This document shows, piece after piece, positions 38,886-47,286 of a DNA stretch of 64,000 bases. This stretch comes from Deltaproteobacteria bacterium. GTDB taxonomy: Bacteria > Myxococcota_C > UBA6777. The stretch covers positions 186,001-250,000 of the forward strand of contig SBHC01000079.1 of assembly GCA_006226375.1 (NCBI GenBank), written 5' to 3'. A program made the position numbers and the translations under genes. The notes below the pieces were generated by a model, which worked only from the letters and a program-made list of their open reading frames with translations, was not told the DNA's origin and searched no databases. Position 1 is the stretch's first letter. Each line of letters begins with the position of its first letter.

Positions 38886-40258
38886 TCAGGATCGGGGCAA
38901 TCGGCGAGGTAGTCGATGGCGATGGTGTCGCCTGGAATGGGAATGGAACCACCGCGGAACTCGATGTCGTTGCGTTCGGAGTCGTAGACCCAACCTTGTT
39001 GCTCGCTCGGTGCTACAACCTTTCCATTGATGGTCACTCGAATCGACTCCATCACAGGTGGACGAGTGAGCGGAAAACGAACGCGACTGAGCACACTCCA
39101 CAGACCAATTTGTTCGAGAGGCTTGGACCAATCGGCCTCACAAATGGACGCCGTGACTCCTTTCAACTCGTTCGCGAGCCGCAGATACCGAGGCCCCGGA
39201 GAAGCCCGACCGTACACACTTCGGCAGCCTCCAGGGCTTGGACCAACCACAGCCGACGCACGGATCAAATGAGAGCGTTCTTCGCCTTTCAGGCTCTTAA
39301 AGAACTTGAGATAGAATTCGTATTCATCGGGAGATTGGTCTGGTTCGTCAGAGATGAACACCATCGAGAGCACCGCATCATCCCGAAGAAAGCCTTTGTT
39401 GCAACCTGAGCGTTTGGGTTCGGAGAGAGCCAAGAGCGCTGACTCCAGCCCCATCTCTGGGCCCCTCCCTGATGGGAGTCCTGTGGCAGCCTGTTCAAAC
39501 ACCTTCGCCAGATTCGGGGTTTTGGGAGTCATAATTTTGGTGGGTCCAGCGAGACACCCAAGCGTGTTATCCCCAGTTCGCACAGGAATGACACCCACCT
39601 GAAAATCTCCTTGGTACCGCTGCGCCCACTGCATAAAGCTGGCAAAGTTCTTGGCCAACGAAGCTTGTTCTTGCGTCATAGAGCGGGAGTTATCGACCAC
39701 AAACAAGATATCAGACGCCTGAATCACCTGCTTGTAGATATCGCGCTGTGGAATCTCTTTGACACCCTCACCTTTGAGGACGACCTCCATCGACTCTTGC
39801 TTGGGAGCATTGGTCTGGATCGTCAGTGTGTCTTGGAGTGACTGGAGTTGGTTTGTAAGGAACGACAGCTTGATGGTCATTGACTCACCAGGAGCCAAGG
39901 TATGTGGAAGCGCCGGTCGCTCCTGAACGGAGAAGCCGCTGTCCTCTGGGTTACCGAGAGTCACGCCGGTCACACGCACGCTGCGAGGGCACGAAGGCAA
40001 TCCTTTGTGAACCACCTTTACCTCTTCGCTTATTGCGCTGCCACAGCGAATCTGAAACGGACCAAAGTCTCGCAAGGTGGGTTTGACTTCAAGACAATCC
40101 GAGATGGATTGTGAGTACTTGCCTCCATCCCCAATCCCAGGAGGATCAGAGTATGTGGAAGGCAACACAACAAGGTTGCAAGAACACCCTGGGGCGACAA
40201 GCAACAGGAGCCCCAAAGCAACAAGTCCAATCCATTTGTTCCAATGCAACAATCTCAT
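38882..40258 (-). CDS. vWA-domain lipoprotein with ASH-like beta domain
   Basis: 458 aa from ATG 40258, preceded by an excellent GGGAGGT box; a longer open frame upstream is not needed. A signal peptide with lipobox (LLLLVAPGC) is followed by an ASH/choice-of-anchor-like beta-sandwich (LRDFGPFQIRCGS, then APGESMTIKLSF and VVLKGEGV). A vWA domain follows with an intact MIDAS DNSRS (SDILFVVDNSRSMTQEQ) and VLSMVFISDEPDQSPDEYEF. A C-terminal segment follows. It should be exposed on a membrane surface and bind metal-dependent protein partners. Confidence 0.83.
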   Translation of the reverse strand: MRLLHWNKWIGLVALGLLLLVAPGCSCNLVVLPSTYSDPPGIGDGGKYSQSISDCLEVKPTLRDFGPFQIRCGSAISEEVKVVHKGLPSCPRSVRVTGVTLGNPEDSGFSVQERPALPHTLAPGESMTIKLSFLTNQLQSLQDTLTIQTNAPKQESMEVVLKGEGVKEIPQRDIYKQVIQASDILFVVDNSRSMTQEQASLAKNFASFMQWAQRYQGDFQVGVIPVRTGDNTLGCLAGPTKIMTPKTPNLAKVFEQAATGLPSGRGPEMGLESALLALSEPKRSGCNKGFLRDDAVLSMVFISDEPDQSPDEYEFYLKFFKSLKGEERSHLIRASAVVGPSPGGCRSVYGRASPGPRYLRLANELKGVTASICEADWSKPLEQIGLWSVLSRVRFPLTRPPVMESIRVTINGKVVAPSEQQGWVYDSERNDIEFRGGSIPIPGDTIAIDYLADCPDPE

Positions 40259-40438
40259 AAGCCTACCTCCCTCGATAGCCAACAGGAGAGACTCTACCAC
40301 AAGAAGCCCATGACTTGTTTCGTTTTTTTGCGACAACGGCAGACAAGAAAAGAGACACTTCCCTCTCGCAAGCGAGCCGTCTGGGTTTGCCCTCCCGCTC
40401 TTTTTTTCACCGTCAGGTTTGGGGCCCAAGGGCTTGAA

Positions 40439-40468
40439 TTGACAGACGTCAGCAAACCCTTGTACTCT
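40439..40468 (+). promoter_or_regulatory. putative sigma70 promoter of the Stig1-like giant gene
   Basis: TTGACA (40439-40444) and TACTCT (40463-40468) are 18 bp apart, 54 bp before the ATG of the 1463-aa lipoprotein. The -35 is consensus, the -10 is weak. The gene also has an AGGAG box. The rest of 40259-40521 is AT-rich and without a gene. Confidence 0.45.
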
Positions 40469-40521
40469 AAAACTATCTACTTCCATCTGTTTGGAAAAAT
40501 TAAAAAGCATAGGAGAAACGA

Positions 40522-43500
40522 ATGCAGAGTTCATGGATTTGGGCAAGATGCGTAGGGGCACTGTGCACCCTCGGCCTCCTGCTCTCCCTGGGGTGCGGCG
40601 GAGAAGTGGCCGTGTCGATCCCCGGTTGTGAGAATTGTCCAGAACGTTGCTTGCTGGACAACAGCAGCAGCAAAGGTCGGTGTGTCCCCTGTTTGAAGGA
40701 CACACACTGCCAATCGGAAACCAGCCCCACCAAGAAATGTACCCAAGACAACAAGTGTGTCTGCGGTACAGACAAAGATTGTTCTTCCGGCCTGAAGTGC
40801 AACGGCACAGGAGGCTGTGTGGAGTGCCTCAAAAACGAAGACTGCACCGACGAAGGCAAGTCCGCTTGTGTAGAAAACCAGTGCATGCAGTGTGCACCTG
40901 GAGATACACAAGGTTGCTTGCCCTCCAACAGTCAGGCATGCATCAAAGGCACACAGGAATGTCGCGGTGGAGTCTGGGGAGAATGCACCGGATGGGCCCT
41001 CTGCAAAGACTTTGAAAAATGCGAAGAGAACAAATGTGTCCCGGATTGCCCTGACACCCAATGCAAGGAAGGTGAGTTTGAATGCACCACACAAGCCTCG
41101 CAAATTCCGGGCAAATACAAGCTCTGCGTCAAGAACGCCCGAGGTTGCTTTGAGTTCAGCACGGAGATCAAAGACTGTCCTCCGCAAAACTACTGCGACC
41201 AGGGCAAATGCGAAAAAGCGACCTGCCCCAGCGGGCAAAGTGAGTGCAACGGTGTTTGCGTCAACACGTCCAACGATCGCCAAAACTGCGGCGCATGTGG
41301 AACCCAATGCAGCAAAGGCGAAGTCTGTGGTGATGGAAAATGTGCCTTGAACTGCCCCACGGGACAAACCGAATGCAAGGGAGCCTGCTTCAACCTCCAG
41401 AACGACCGCAACCACTGCGGAAAATGCGAAGAGACCTGTGGAGATGGTGAGATTTGCCAGAGCGGGCAATGTGTCATCAACTGTCTCAAAGGACAAACTG
41501 TATGCGATGGCACCTGCGTCAATCCACAGACCGACAGGGCTCACTGTGGTGCTTGCAAAAACGCTTGCGCCAACGGTGAAGTCTGCGCCAACGGCAAATG
41601 TGAAGTCAGCTGCCCGCAAGGTCAGACCAACTGCTCAGGCTCCTGTGTGGATCTTCAATCCGACCGAAAGCACTGCGGCAAATGCGGCGAAACCTGCAAA
41701 GACGGCTTTGTTTGTGCCAACGGTGCTTGCGTCGTAAGTTGTCCGGCAGGTCAAACCAACTGCTCCAACTCCTGCGTCAACGTACAATCGGATCGAAGCC
41801 ACTGCGGCGCATGTGGAACCGCTTGCAAAGCTGGCGAAGTTTGCTCCAACGGCGCTTGTACGTTGTCTTGTCCAACCGGCCAAACCAACTGCGCTGGCTC
41901 CTGTGTCAACATCCAATCCGACCGCAGCCACTGTGGTGCCTGTGGCAGCGCTTGTAGCTCAGGCCAAGTGTGCACCACAGCCAAATGCGCGGTGACCTGT
42001 GTGACTGGCCAGACGAGCTGCGCGGGCTCCTGCGTGAGCACCAACTCCGACCGTGCCCACTGTGGAGCTTGTGGAAACGTCTGCAACACCGGTGAAGTCT
42101 GCGCCAACGGTAAGTGTGAAGTCAGCTGTCCCAAAGGCCAAACCAACTGCAACGGAAGTTGCGTGGACACCGTCACCAACCGCGCTCACTGTGGGAAGTG
42201 TGGAAACGCTTGTGTGTCCGGCCAAGTCTGCGCGAACAGCGGCTGTCAGGTGACTTGTGTGAAGGGTCAGACCAACTGCGGTGGCGTTTGCGTCAACCTC
42301 CAATCCGACAACGCCAACTGCGGCACGTGCAGCACAACTTGCACCACCGGGCAAGTTTGCTCCAACGGTGCCTGTACGCTGTCTTGTGGCTCAGGCCAGT
42401 CGGCTTGTAGCGGTAGCTGTGTGAACCTTCAATCTGACCGCGCGAACTGCGGAAAATGTGGAACCGTTTGCCCGGCTGGCCAAGTCTGCACACAGGGGCT
42501 GTGTGAAGTCAGCTGCGTTCCAGGACAAACCAACTGCAGCGGCGCCTGCGTCAACATCCAAACCTCTCGGATCCATTGCGGAGGGTGTGGCAAAGTCTGC
42601 AAGACAGGCGAAGTCTGTACCAACGGACAATGCCAAGTCTCTTGTGTGCAGGGACAAACCAGCTGCAACGGTAGCTGTGTTGACCTCCAATCCAATCGTA
42701 GCCACTGTGGCAAGTGCGGAACCGTCTGCAAGACAGGCGAAGTCTGCACCAACGGCACCTGCGCTGTGTCCTGCCCAGGGGGTCAAACCAACTGCAGCGG
42801 CTCCTGCGTCAATACGCAAACCGACAGGGCTCACTGTGGCAAGTGTGGAACCGTCTGCAAAGCGGGCGAGGTCTGCTCCAACGGCTCCTGCGTTGTGTCT
42901 TGTGTCAACGGACAAACCAACTGCGGCGGCTCCTGCGTGGACACCAAGTCTGACCGAAGCCATTGTGGCTCGTGTGGAACCGTCTGCAAAGCCGGAGAAG
43001 TCTGCTCCAACAGCAAGTGTGTGTTGTCATGCCAAACAGGCTTTAGCAACTGCAGTGGCTCTTGCGTCAACCTGAAAACCGACCGCGCTCACTGTGGCAA
43101 GTGCGGCACCGTCTGCAAAGCCGGAGAGATCTGTGGCAACGGCCAGTGCCAGGTGAATTGCCAAACAGGCTTCTCCAACTGCCAGGGTAGGTGTGTCAAT
43201 TTGCAAACCGACAACACCAACTGCGGACAATGTGGTGTGAGCTGTGGCAACGGTCAGTCCTGTCAATCGGGTTCCTGCAAGATTACCTGCCAATCGGGTC
43301 TCAGCAATTGCAGCAATCGCTGTGTGGACCTCAGCACCGATCGCGGAAACTGCGGCACCTGCGGAAAAGCCTGCAAGTCGGGTGAAGTTTGTCAGAACAA
43401 ACAATGCGTGATTTCCTGCCCTGCGGGCCAAACCAACTGCAACGGAGTGTGTGCCAACCTCCAGACCGATCGCGGAAACTGTGGCACCTGCGGCAAAGCC

Positions 43501-44913
43501 TGCAGCGCAGGTCAGGTCTGCTCCAGTGGCTCGTGTGTTGTCTCCTGTCCCAGCGGACAGAACAACTGCAGCGGAAGTTGTGTCAACCTGAAGACCGACC
43601 GCACCAACTGTGGCACCTGCGGAAAATCCTGCGCAGCCGGACAGATCTGCACCAACGGTAGCTGTGTTTTGTCCTGCCAGTCTGGGCTTACCAACTGCAG
43701 CAACCGCTGCGTTGACCTTAAGACCGACCGCGCCAACTGTGGCTCTTGTGGACGCACCTGCCCCGGTGGCCAGGTCTGCTCCAATGGCTCTTGTCAGGTG
43801 TCCTGCCCAAGCGGGCAAACCAGCTGCAGCGGAACCTGCGTGAACCTCCAGACCGACGCCAAGAACTGCGGAACCTGCGGCAAAGTCTGCGGCACAGGTC
43901 AAACCTGCCAAGCTGGCGTGTGCAAGTCGCCCTGTAGCTCGGGCCAAACCTTGTGCGGAACCTCCTGTGTCAACACACAAACGGACAACAACAATTGCGG
44001 TGGCTGTGGCAACAAATGTTCCACCAACCAAAACTGCGTGCTGGGAGTCTGCTCCACGTGTTCTCCTGGCAGTCAAACCTATAGCTACAACGGAACTCAT
44101 CGAACCTTTACGGTTCCTACAGGTTGCGTTGAGTTAACCGTGGAAGCCCGCGGAGCCGGTGGTGCAACAGCAGGCACGATCCAAGGCGGCAAAGGTGGCC
44201 TCATTATCGGTCGCTTCCGTGTCTCCAGTGGCCAGCGTTACTATGTCATCGTGGGTGGACGTGGAAACACTCCCACTCATGGCCGAAGTGCTTCGGGTGG
44301 TGGTGGCTTCTCAGGCCTGACCAACACGAGCTTTACTCACATCATCACCGCTGGCGGTGGCGGTGGTTCGGGTGGCTCCAGCGGTGGAGGCAAAGGTGGA
44401 GACGGCGGCGGAGGAAACGGTAGCAACGGCGCGTGTGGCGCTGGTGGTGCAGGTGGCTCCAACACAGCCACAACTCCGGCCGGTGGTGCAGGTGGCTCTG
44501 GTTTCCGAAGTGGTAGCACAGGAACCGCCACTGGAGGCGGTAACGGCGGCGCTGGTGGCTCGAACTGGGCTTCCGGTGGCGGCGGCGGTGGATACGGACG
44601 CAACGCTGGAACAGGTGGGGCTCAATACACCTCCAGCGGTGCTGGAGGTAACGGTGGCTACGGCGGCGGCGGTGGCGGCGGCGGCGGCGGTTGGGGTAGC
44701 ACCAACGCCCGTCTCTCTGCCGGTGGTGGCGGCGGCGGCGGTTTCCGCGGTGGACGCGGTGGAAGCATCCCCAGTTCCTGCTCGTCAGCAGGTGGCGGCG
44801 GCGGCGGCGGTGGCTCCAACTACGCAGCCTCCAACGTGACCGTCACCACCAACACACGAGGAGGCGGCGCAGCGGCCTACACAAACGGCACCGTCAAGAT
44901 CTCCTGGCGCTAG
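40522..44913 (+). CDS. giant lipoprotein with 22 Stig1-like Cys repeats and Gly-rich C-terminal domain
   Basis: 1463 aa. A signal peptide ends in a lipobox (LLLSLGC, about residue 33). About 200 residues of irregular Cys-rich sequence follow, then 22 tandem repeats of 43 residues with the form CPxGQTNCSGSCVNLQSDRxHCGxCGTxCKAGEVCSNGxC. This is the Cys pattern of Stig1-type domains. The last ~270 residues start with a beta-sandwich strand set (RTFTVPTGCVELTVEARGAGG, GRFRVSSGQRYYVIVGGRG) and become Gly-rich (GGGG, GGAGG), like the glycine-rich domains found next to ALK-type receptors. Predicted surface-anchored structural or adhesive protein. Its TAG stop overlaps the stop of the convergent minus-strand gene in a shared CTAG. 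Confidence 0.87.
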   Translation: MQSSWIWARCVGALCTLGLLLSLGCGGEVAVSIPGCENCPERCLLDNSSSKGRCVPCLKDTHCQSETSPTKKCTQDNKCVCGTDKDCSSGLKCNGTGGCVECLKNEDCTDEGKSACVENQCMQCAPGDTQGCLPSNSQACIKGTQECRGGVWGECTGWALCKDFEKCEENKCVPDCPDTQCKEGEFECTTQASQIPGKYKLCVKNARGCFEFSTEIKDCPPQNYCDQGKCEKATCPSGQSECNGVCVNTSNDRQNCGACGTQCSKGEVCGDGKCALNCPTGQTECKGACFNLQNDRNHCGKCEETCGDGEICQSGQCVINCLKGQTVCDGTCVNPQTDRAHCGACKNACANGEVCANGKCEVSCPQGQTNCSGSCVDLQSDRKHCGKCGETCKDGFVCANGACVVSCPAGQTNCSNSCVNVQSDRSHCGACGTACKAGEVCSNGACTLSCPTGQTNCAGSCVNIQSDRSHCGACGSACSSGQVCTTAKCAVTCVTGQTSCAGSCVSTNSDRAHCGACGNVCNTGEVCANGKCEVSCPKGQTNCNGSCVDTVTNRAHCGKCGNACVSGQVCANSGCQVTCVKGQTNCGGVCVNLQSDNANCGTCSTTCTTGQVCSNGACTLSCGSGQSACSGSCVNLQSDRANCGKCGTVCPAGQVCTQGLCEVSCVPGQTNCSGACVNIQTSRIHCGGCGKVCKTGEVCTNGQCQVSCVQGQTSCNGSCVDLQSNRSHCGKCGTVCKTGEVCTNGTCAVSCPGGQTNCSGSCVNTQTDRAHCGKCGTVCKAGEVCSNGSCVVSCVNGQTNCGGSCVDTKSDRSHCGSCGTVCKAGEVCSNSKCVLSCQTGFSNCSGSCVNLKTDRAHCGKCGTVCKAGEICGNGQCQVNCQTGFSNCQGRCVNLQTDNTNCGQCGVSCGNGQSCQSGSCKITCQSGLSNCSNRCVDLSTDRGNCGTCGKACKSGEVCQNKQCVISCPAGQTNCNGVCANLQTDRGNCGTCGKACSAGQVCSSGSCVVSCPSGQNNCSGSCVNLKTDRTNCGTCGKSCAAGQICTNGSCVLSCQSGLTNCSNRCVDLKTDRANCGSCGRTCPGGQVCSNGSCQVSCPSGQTSCSGTCVNLQTDAKNCGTCGKVCGTGQTCQAGVCKSPCSSGQTLCGTSCVNTQTDNNNCGGCGNKCSTNQNCVLGVCSTCSPGSQTYSYNGTHRTFTVPTGCVELTVEARGAGGATAGTIQGGKGGLIIGRFRVSSGQRYYVIVGGRGNTPTHGRSASGGGGFSGLTNTSFTHIITAGGGGGSGGSSGGGKGGDGGGGNGSNGACGAGGAGGSNTATTPAGGAGGSGFRSGSTGTATGGGNGGAGGSNWASGGGGGGYGRNAGTGGAQYTSSGAGGNGGYGGGGGGGGGGWGSTNARLSAGGGGGGGFRGGRGGSIPSSCSSAGGGGGGGGSNYAASNVTVTTNTRGGGAAAYTNGTVKISWR
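41224..44061 (+). repeat. 22 tandem 129-bp (43-residue) Stig1-like repeats
   Basis: The first Cys codon of repeat 1 is at 41224 and that of repeat 22 at 43933, exactly 21 x 129 bp apart, so no unit carries a net insertion or deletion. Each unit has eight cysteines. Sequence divergence between units is substantial while length is invariant. Confidence 0.88.
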
Positions 44914-45512
44914 TCCTTCCTCTTCCTCGGCTTCGGCTGAACGTTGGGCTGGAGCTTCCAAAAGCTCCGGTCCACTTGCTGTCCTCGGTTTTTCAGACGA
45001 CAGCACCCTTGCCATGATGTCACCTTCTTCCCCTCAGTCACCTTAATCCAATACCCACAAAACCAGTTCCCTGCATTGCAAGATGTAGCTTGGTTGGGCT
45101 TGGGCATAGGTTGCGACCTCGCGACGCCCTTGTTAAGCCTCACGAGGATTGTCTTCCACCAACTTAAGCTCCGACGGAACGGTGACTTCTTTGGAGTATG
45201 GATCAGCACGTGGTCTTTCTTCACCACAACCGTCTTCTGCTTTTTGCTTCCTCCCCAACAGCTCCCTTCTTCCAACACCAACACCACTTTGCTCGCCGAA
45301 ACAGGAATGCGTCTCTTTTGCAACGTGACCTGTTTTCTACGATCCGCGCTCTTCGTTGGTGCAGTTGTTGGACGAGTGGAAGGAGCAGCATCCGCAAAGC
45401 AAGACCCTCCCAACAAGGAAACAAGTCCAACGAAGGAACATCCGCAGCGACCAAGCCTACCAAGAGACTTCCAACGCACCCAACCCAAGGGCAACATACA
45501 CCGAAACATCAT
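44910..45512 (-). CDS. hypothetical secreted protein with Cys-rich C-terminus
   Basis: 200 aa from ATG 45512, with an AAAGGTGG box just upstream. The N-terminus is basic then hydrophobic (CSFVGLVSLLGGSCFADA), consistent with a signal peptide. The mature part is basic and has a cysteine cluster near the end (ATSCNAGNWFCGYWIKV, WQGCCRLK). No family is recognised. It is the last gene of a minus-strand group with the PrsW-like gene, and its stop shares a CTAG with the convergent giant gene. Confidence 0.55.
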   Translation of the reverse strand: MMFRCMLPLGWVRWKSLGRLGRCGCSFVGLVSLLGGSCFADAAPSTRPTTAPTKSADRRKQVTLQKRRIPVSASKVVLVLEEGSCWGGSKKQKTVVVKKDHVLIHTPKKSPFRRSLSWWKTILVRLNKGVARSQPMPKPNQATSCNAGNWFCGYWIKVTEGKKVTSWQGCCRLKNRGQQVDRSFWKLQPNVQPKPRKRKD

Positions 45513-45610
45513 AACAACCACCTTTATCCTGACAATGCTGATAGGAGCAATGACAAGGACACTTCTTCAAAGAATCGTACGGCACCCTAAAAAAAACAAA
45601 GATGCCCCTG

Positions 45611-47242
45611 CTACTCTTCCTCGCTGATCGTTTTGCTCGCATCAAAGGACTGTATCGGCCGACTCGCTTGGGTTGTTTGGCCATTGAAAGCTTGGCTAAC
45701 TTCATGAGAATCGAAGCTACCATACGCCGCCGTTTCCTGGAGCGGTCGCCTTCGATGGAACGGCAGGACCTCTTCCGAAACGGCCGTGGTTTCGGCCCCT
45801 GTTACCTTGGGTTCCAGGTCGGGAAGAGTTTGTAGTTCGTACGGCTCGATGCTCTGTTCCTGGAGAGACGTTGCTTCCCAAGGGACTTCGGGTTCGGGAA
45901 GCATCGTATGAGGCATCGTCTGTTGGTGTGATGACAGACTCCCATTCTCTCGCCACGAGTCTTCTGGATTCTTCATCGCCAGGGTATCTTTTCGGTCAAA
46001 GACAACAACATCACCAGCCCAAGGTTCCTGGTCTTCAAAGCTAAGAGTTTCCTGAGGATTAAGCTCGCGAGCGCTCTGCTCTTCGAGGTGGTCCCCGAAA
46101 TAGGATCCCAAGCTACCCAAGACGAGGGTTTGCAAAGGAGAGACCGAGGGAACAGGAACATCCAGCACAGCTTCGTGAACGTCGGTGACAGCAGCGTCGA
46201 TGGCCTGGTGTTCTTCCGTCGCTCCCGCGTCAATGCCTTCTACCAAAGGCTGAGAGAACGCTCGTTTGATGCGGGGCACAGAGAAGAAGTCTTTGGCTTT
46301 GTACAAATAAGCAACAAACATCACAAACGAAAGCATCGCAATGACCGCTCCAACAAGCGGCATTCCCAGAGCCTGACTTGTGTTCCAAAGCCCATGAAAG
46401 AACGCAGCGAGGCCCCAACCGAGCAACGCCAGCAGCGCAACGCTGCGACCTCGGTAGTACGTAGCCAGACCCAAAAAATAGGCCAAGATTCCACTCCAAG
46501 CCACGTGACCGCAGATGCCCGTGAGGAGACGTGGAATCAGCAGCATCATCCCCATCGTTGGATCTGCTTGTTCGTGCAAACGAGGGACAAAGCCAACCAA
46601 AGTCTCCACCCAAATGAAACCGACAGCCGAGGCTGAACCCAACAACACAGCGGCCAAAGGATGCAACCGTCCGCGCGAAAAGAGGTCCGGAGAACGACGA
46701 GCCAGCCGACCCGACACCAAAAGCACCAAGCCAAGGGGTAGAGCTTTAAACAACTCCTCCAACAACCCCGTGGTCACAAAGTACCCTAAAAATGTGGGAA
46801 GCATGCCTTGCGATTGCGTCAAGTCACGCAACGGCTTGGGCGCAAACACCATCGCCATCATGGAGAACGGCCACTGCAAAAGCAGGAGCAATACAGTAAC
46901 GCCTGTCACTGCGAACAAGAGCCAAACAGGCAAAGAGACCTGCGCCACTCGAACAATCGCAAGAAGCGTCATCCCGCTCAGGTAGAGGCCAAGGATCGCC
47001 TGGTACCCATACGCATAACCCACCGACTTGGTGGAGAGGAGCAGTTGAAAGCAGACCAACAACGCGAGGCCAACAACCACAGTAATCAGGGCCGGAACGA
47101 AGAAAGCCTGTTTGCGAAGCTGGGCAAAGAAGCCGTCTTCCGTGAGCGGCACCAAGCGGTTGAGGTCGGGGAATGCAGCGGACGTTTCAAGAGGGCTGGA
47201 CTCTCTCTCTTGAGCATGCTCTTCGGGCGACGGCTGTGGCAC
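45611..47242 (-). CDS. PrsW-family intramembrane metalloprotease with long acidic tail
   Basis: 543 aa, GTG start with an AAAGGA box 7 bp away. About eight membrane helices cover residues 45-330. PrsW signatures are present: GLLEELFKALPLGLVLL (EExxK), GSASAVGFIWVETL, GICGHVAWSGI and FFHGLWN, supplying the Glu and His ligands of the active site. The last ~200 residues are soluble and acidic, with no recognised domain. PrsW proteins cleave membrane anti-sigma factors in Bacillus; here two ECF/anti-sigma systems lie 10-25 kb away, so a link is possible but unproven. It is cotranscribed with the anchored protein upstream (44-bp gap). Confidence 0.82.
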   Translation of the reverse strand: MPQPSPEEHAQERESSPLETSAAFPDLNRLVPLTEDGFFAQLRKQAFFVPALITVVVGLALLVCFQLLLSTKSVGYAYGYQAILGLYLSGMTLLAIVRVAQVSLPVWLLFAVTGVTVLLLLLQWPFSMMAMVFAPKPLRDLTQSQGMLPTFLGYFVTTGLLEELFKALPLGLVLLVSGRLARRSPDLFSRGRLHPLAAVLLGSASAVGFIWVETLVGFVPRLHEQADPTMGMMLLIPRLLTGICGHVAWSGILAYFLGLATYYRGRSVALLALLGWGLAAFFHGLWNTSQALGMPLVGAVIAMLSFVMFVAYLYKAKDFFSVPRIKRAFSQPLVEGIDAGATEEHQAIDAAVTDVHEAVLDVPVPSVSPLQTLVLGSLGSYFGDHLEEQSARELNPQETLSFEDQEPWAGDVVVFDRKDTLAMKNPEDSWRENGSLSSHQQTMPHTMLPEPEVPWEATSLQEQSIEPYELQTLPDLEPKVTGAETTAVSEEVLPFHRRRPLQETAAYGSFDSHEVSQAFNGQTTQASRPIQSFDASKTISEEE

Positions 47243-47286
47243 AAAAACGTCCTTTGCTTGGAGGGTATGGGTCAGCCCTCTCTATG

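Noticed and set aside
40531-41619. 362-codon minus-strand frame antisense to the Stig1-like gene
   Set aside because: Composition shadow of a Cys/Gly-rich repeat gene on the + strand.
41224-44061. Regular 129-bp repeat considered as CRISPR or other DNA-level array
   Set aside because: No spacers; the whole period is one coding frame with conserved cysteines.
43027-44100. 357-codon minus-strand frame antisense to the Stig1-like repeats
   Set aside because: Shadow of the 129-bp repeat; period matches the sense repeat.
44600-44830. GGC/GGT runs as a phase-variable tract
   Set aside because: Runs are triplet-phased and broken by synonymous changes, so slippage would only change glycine number, not the frame.
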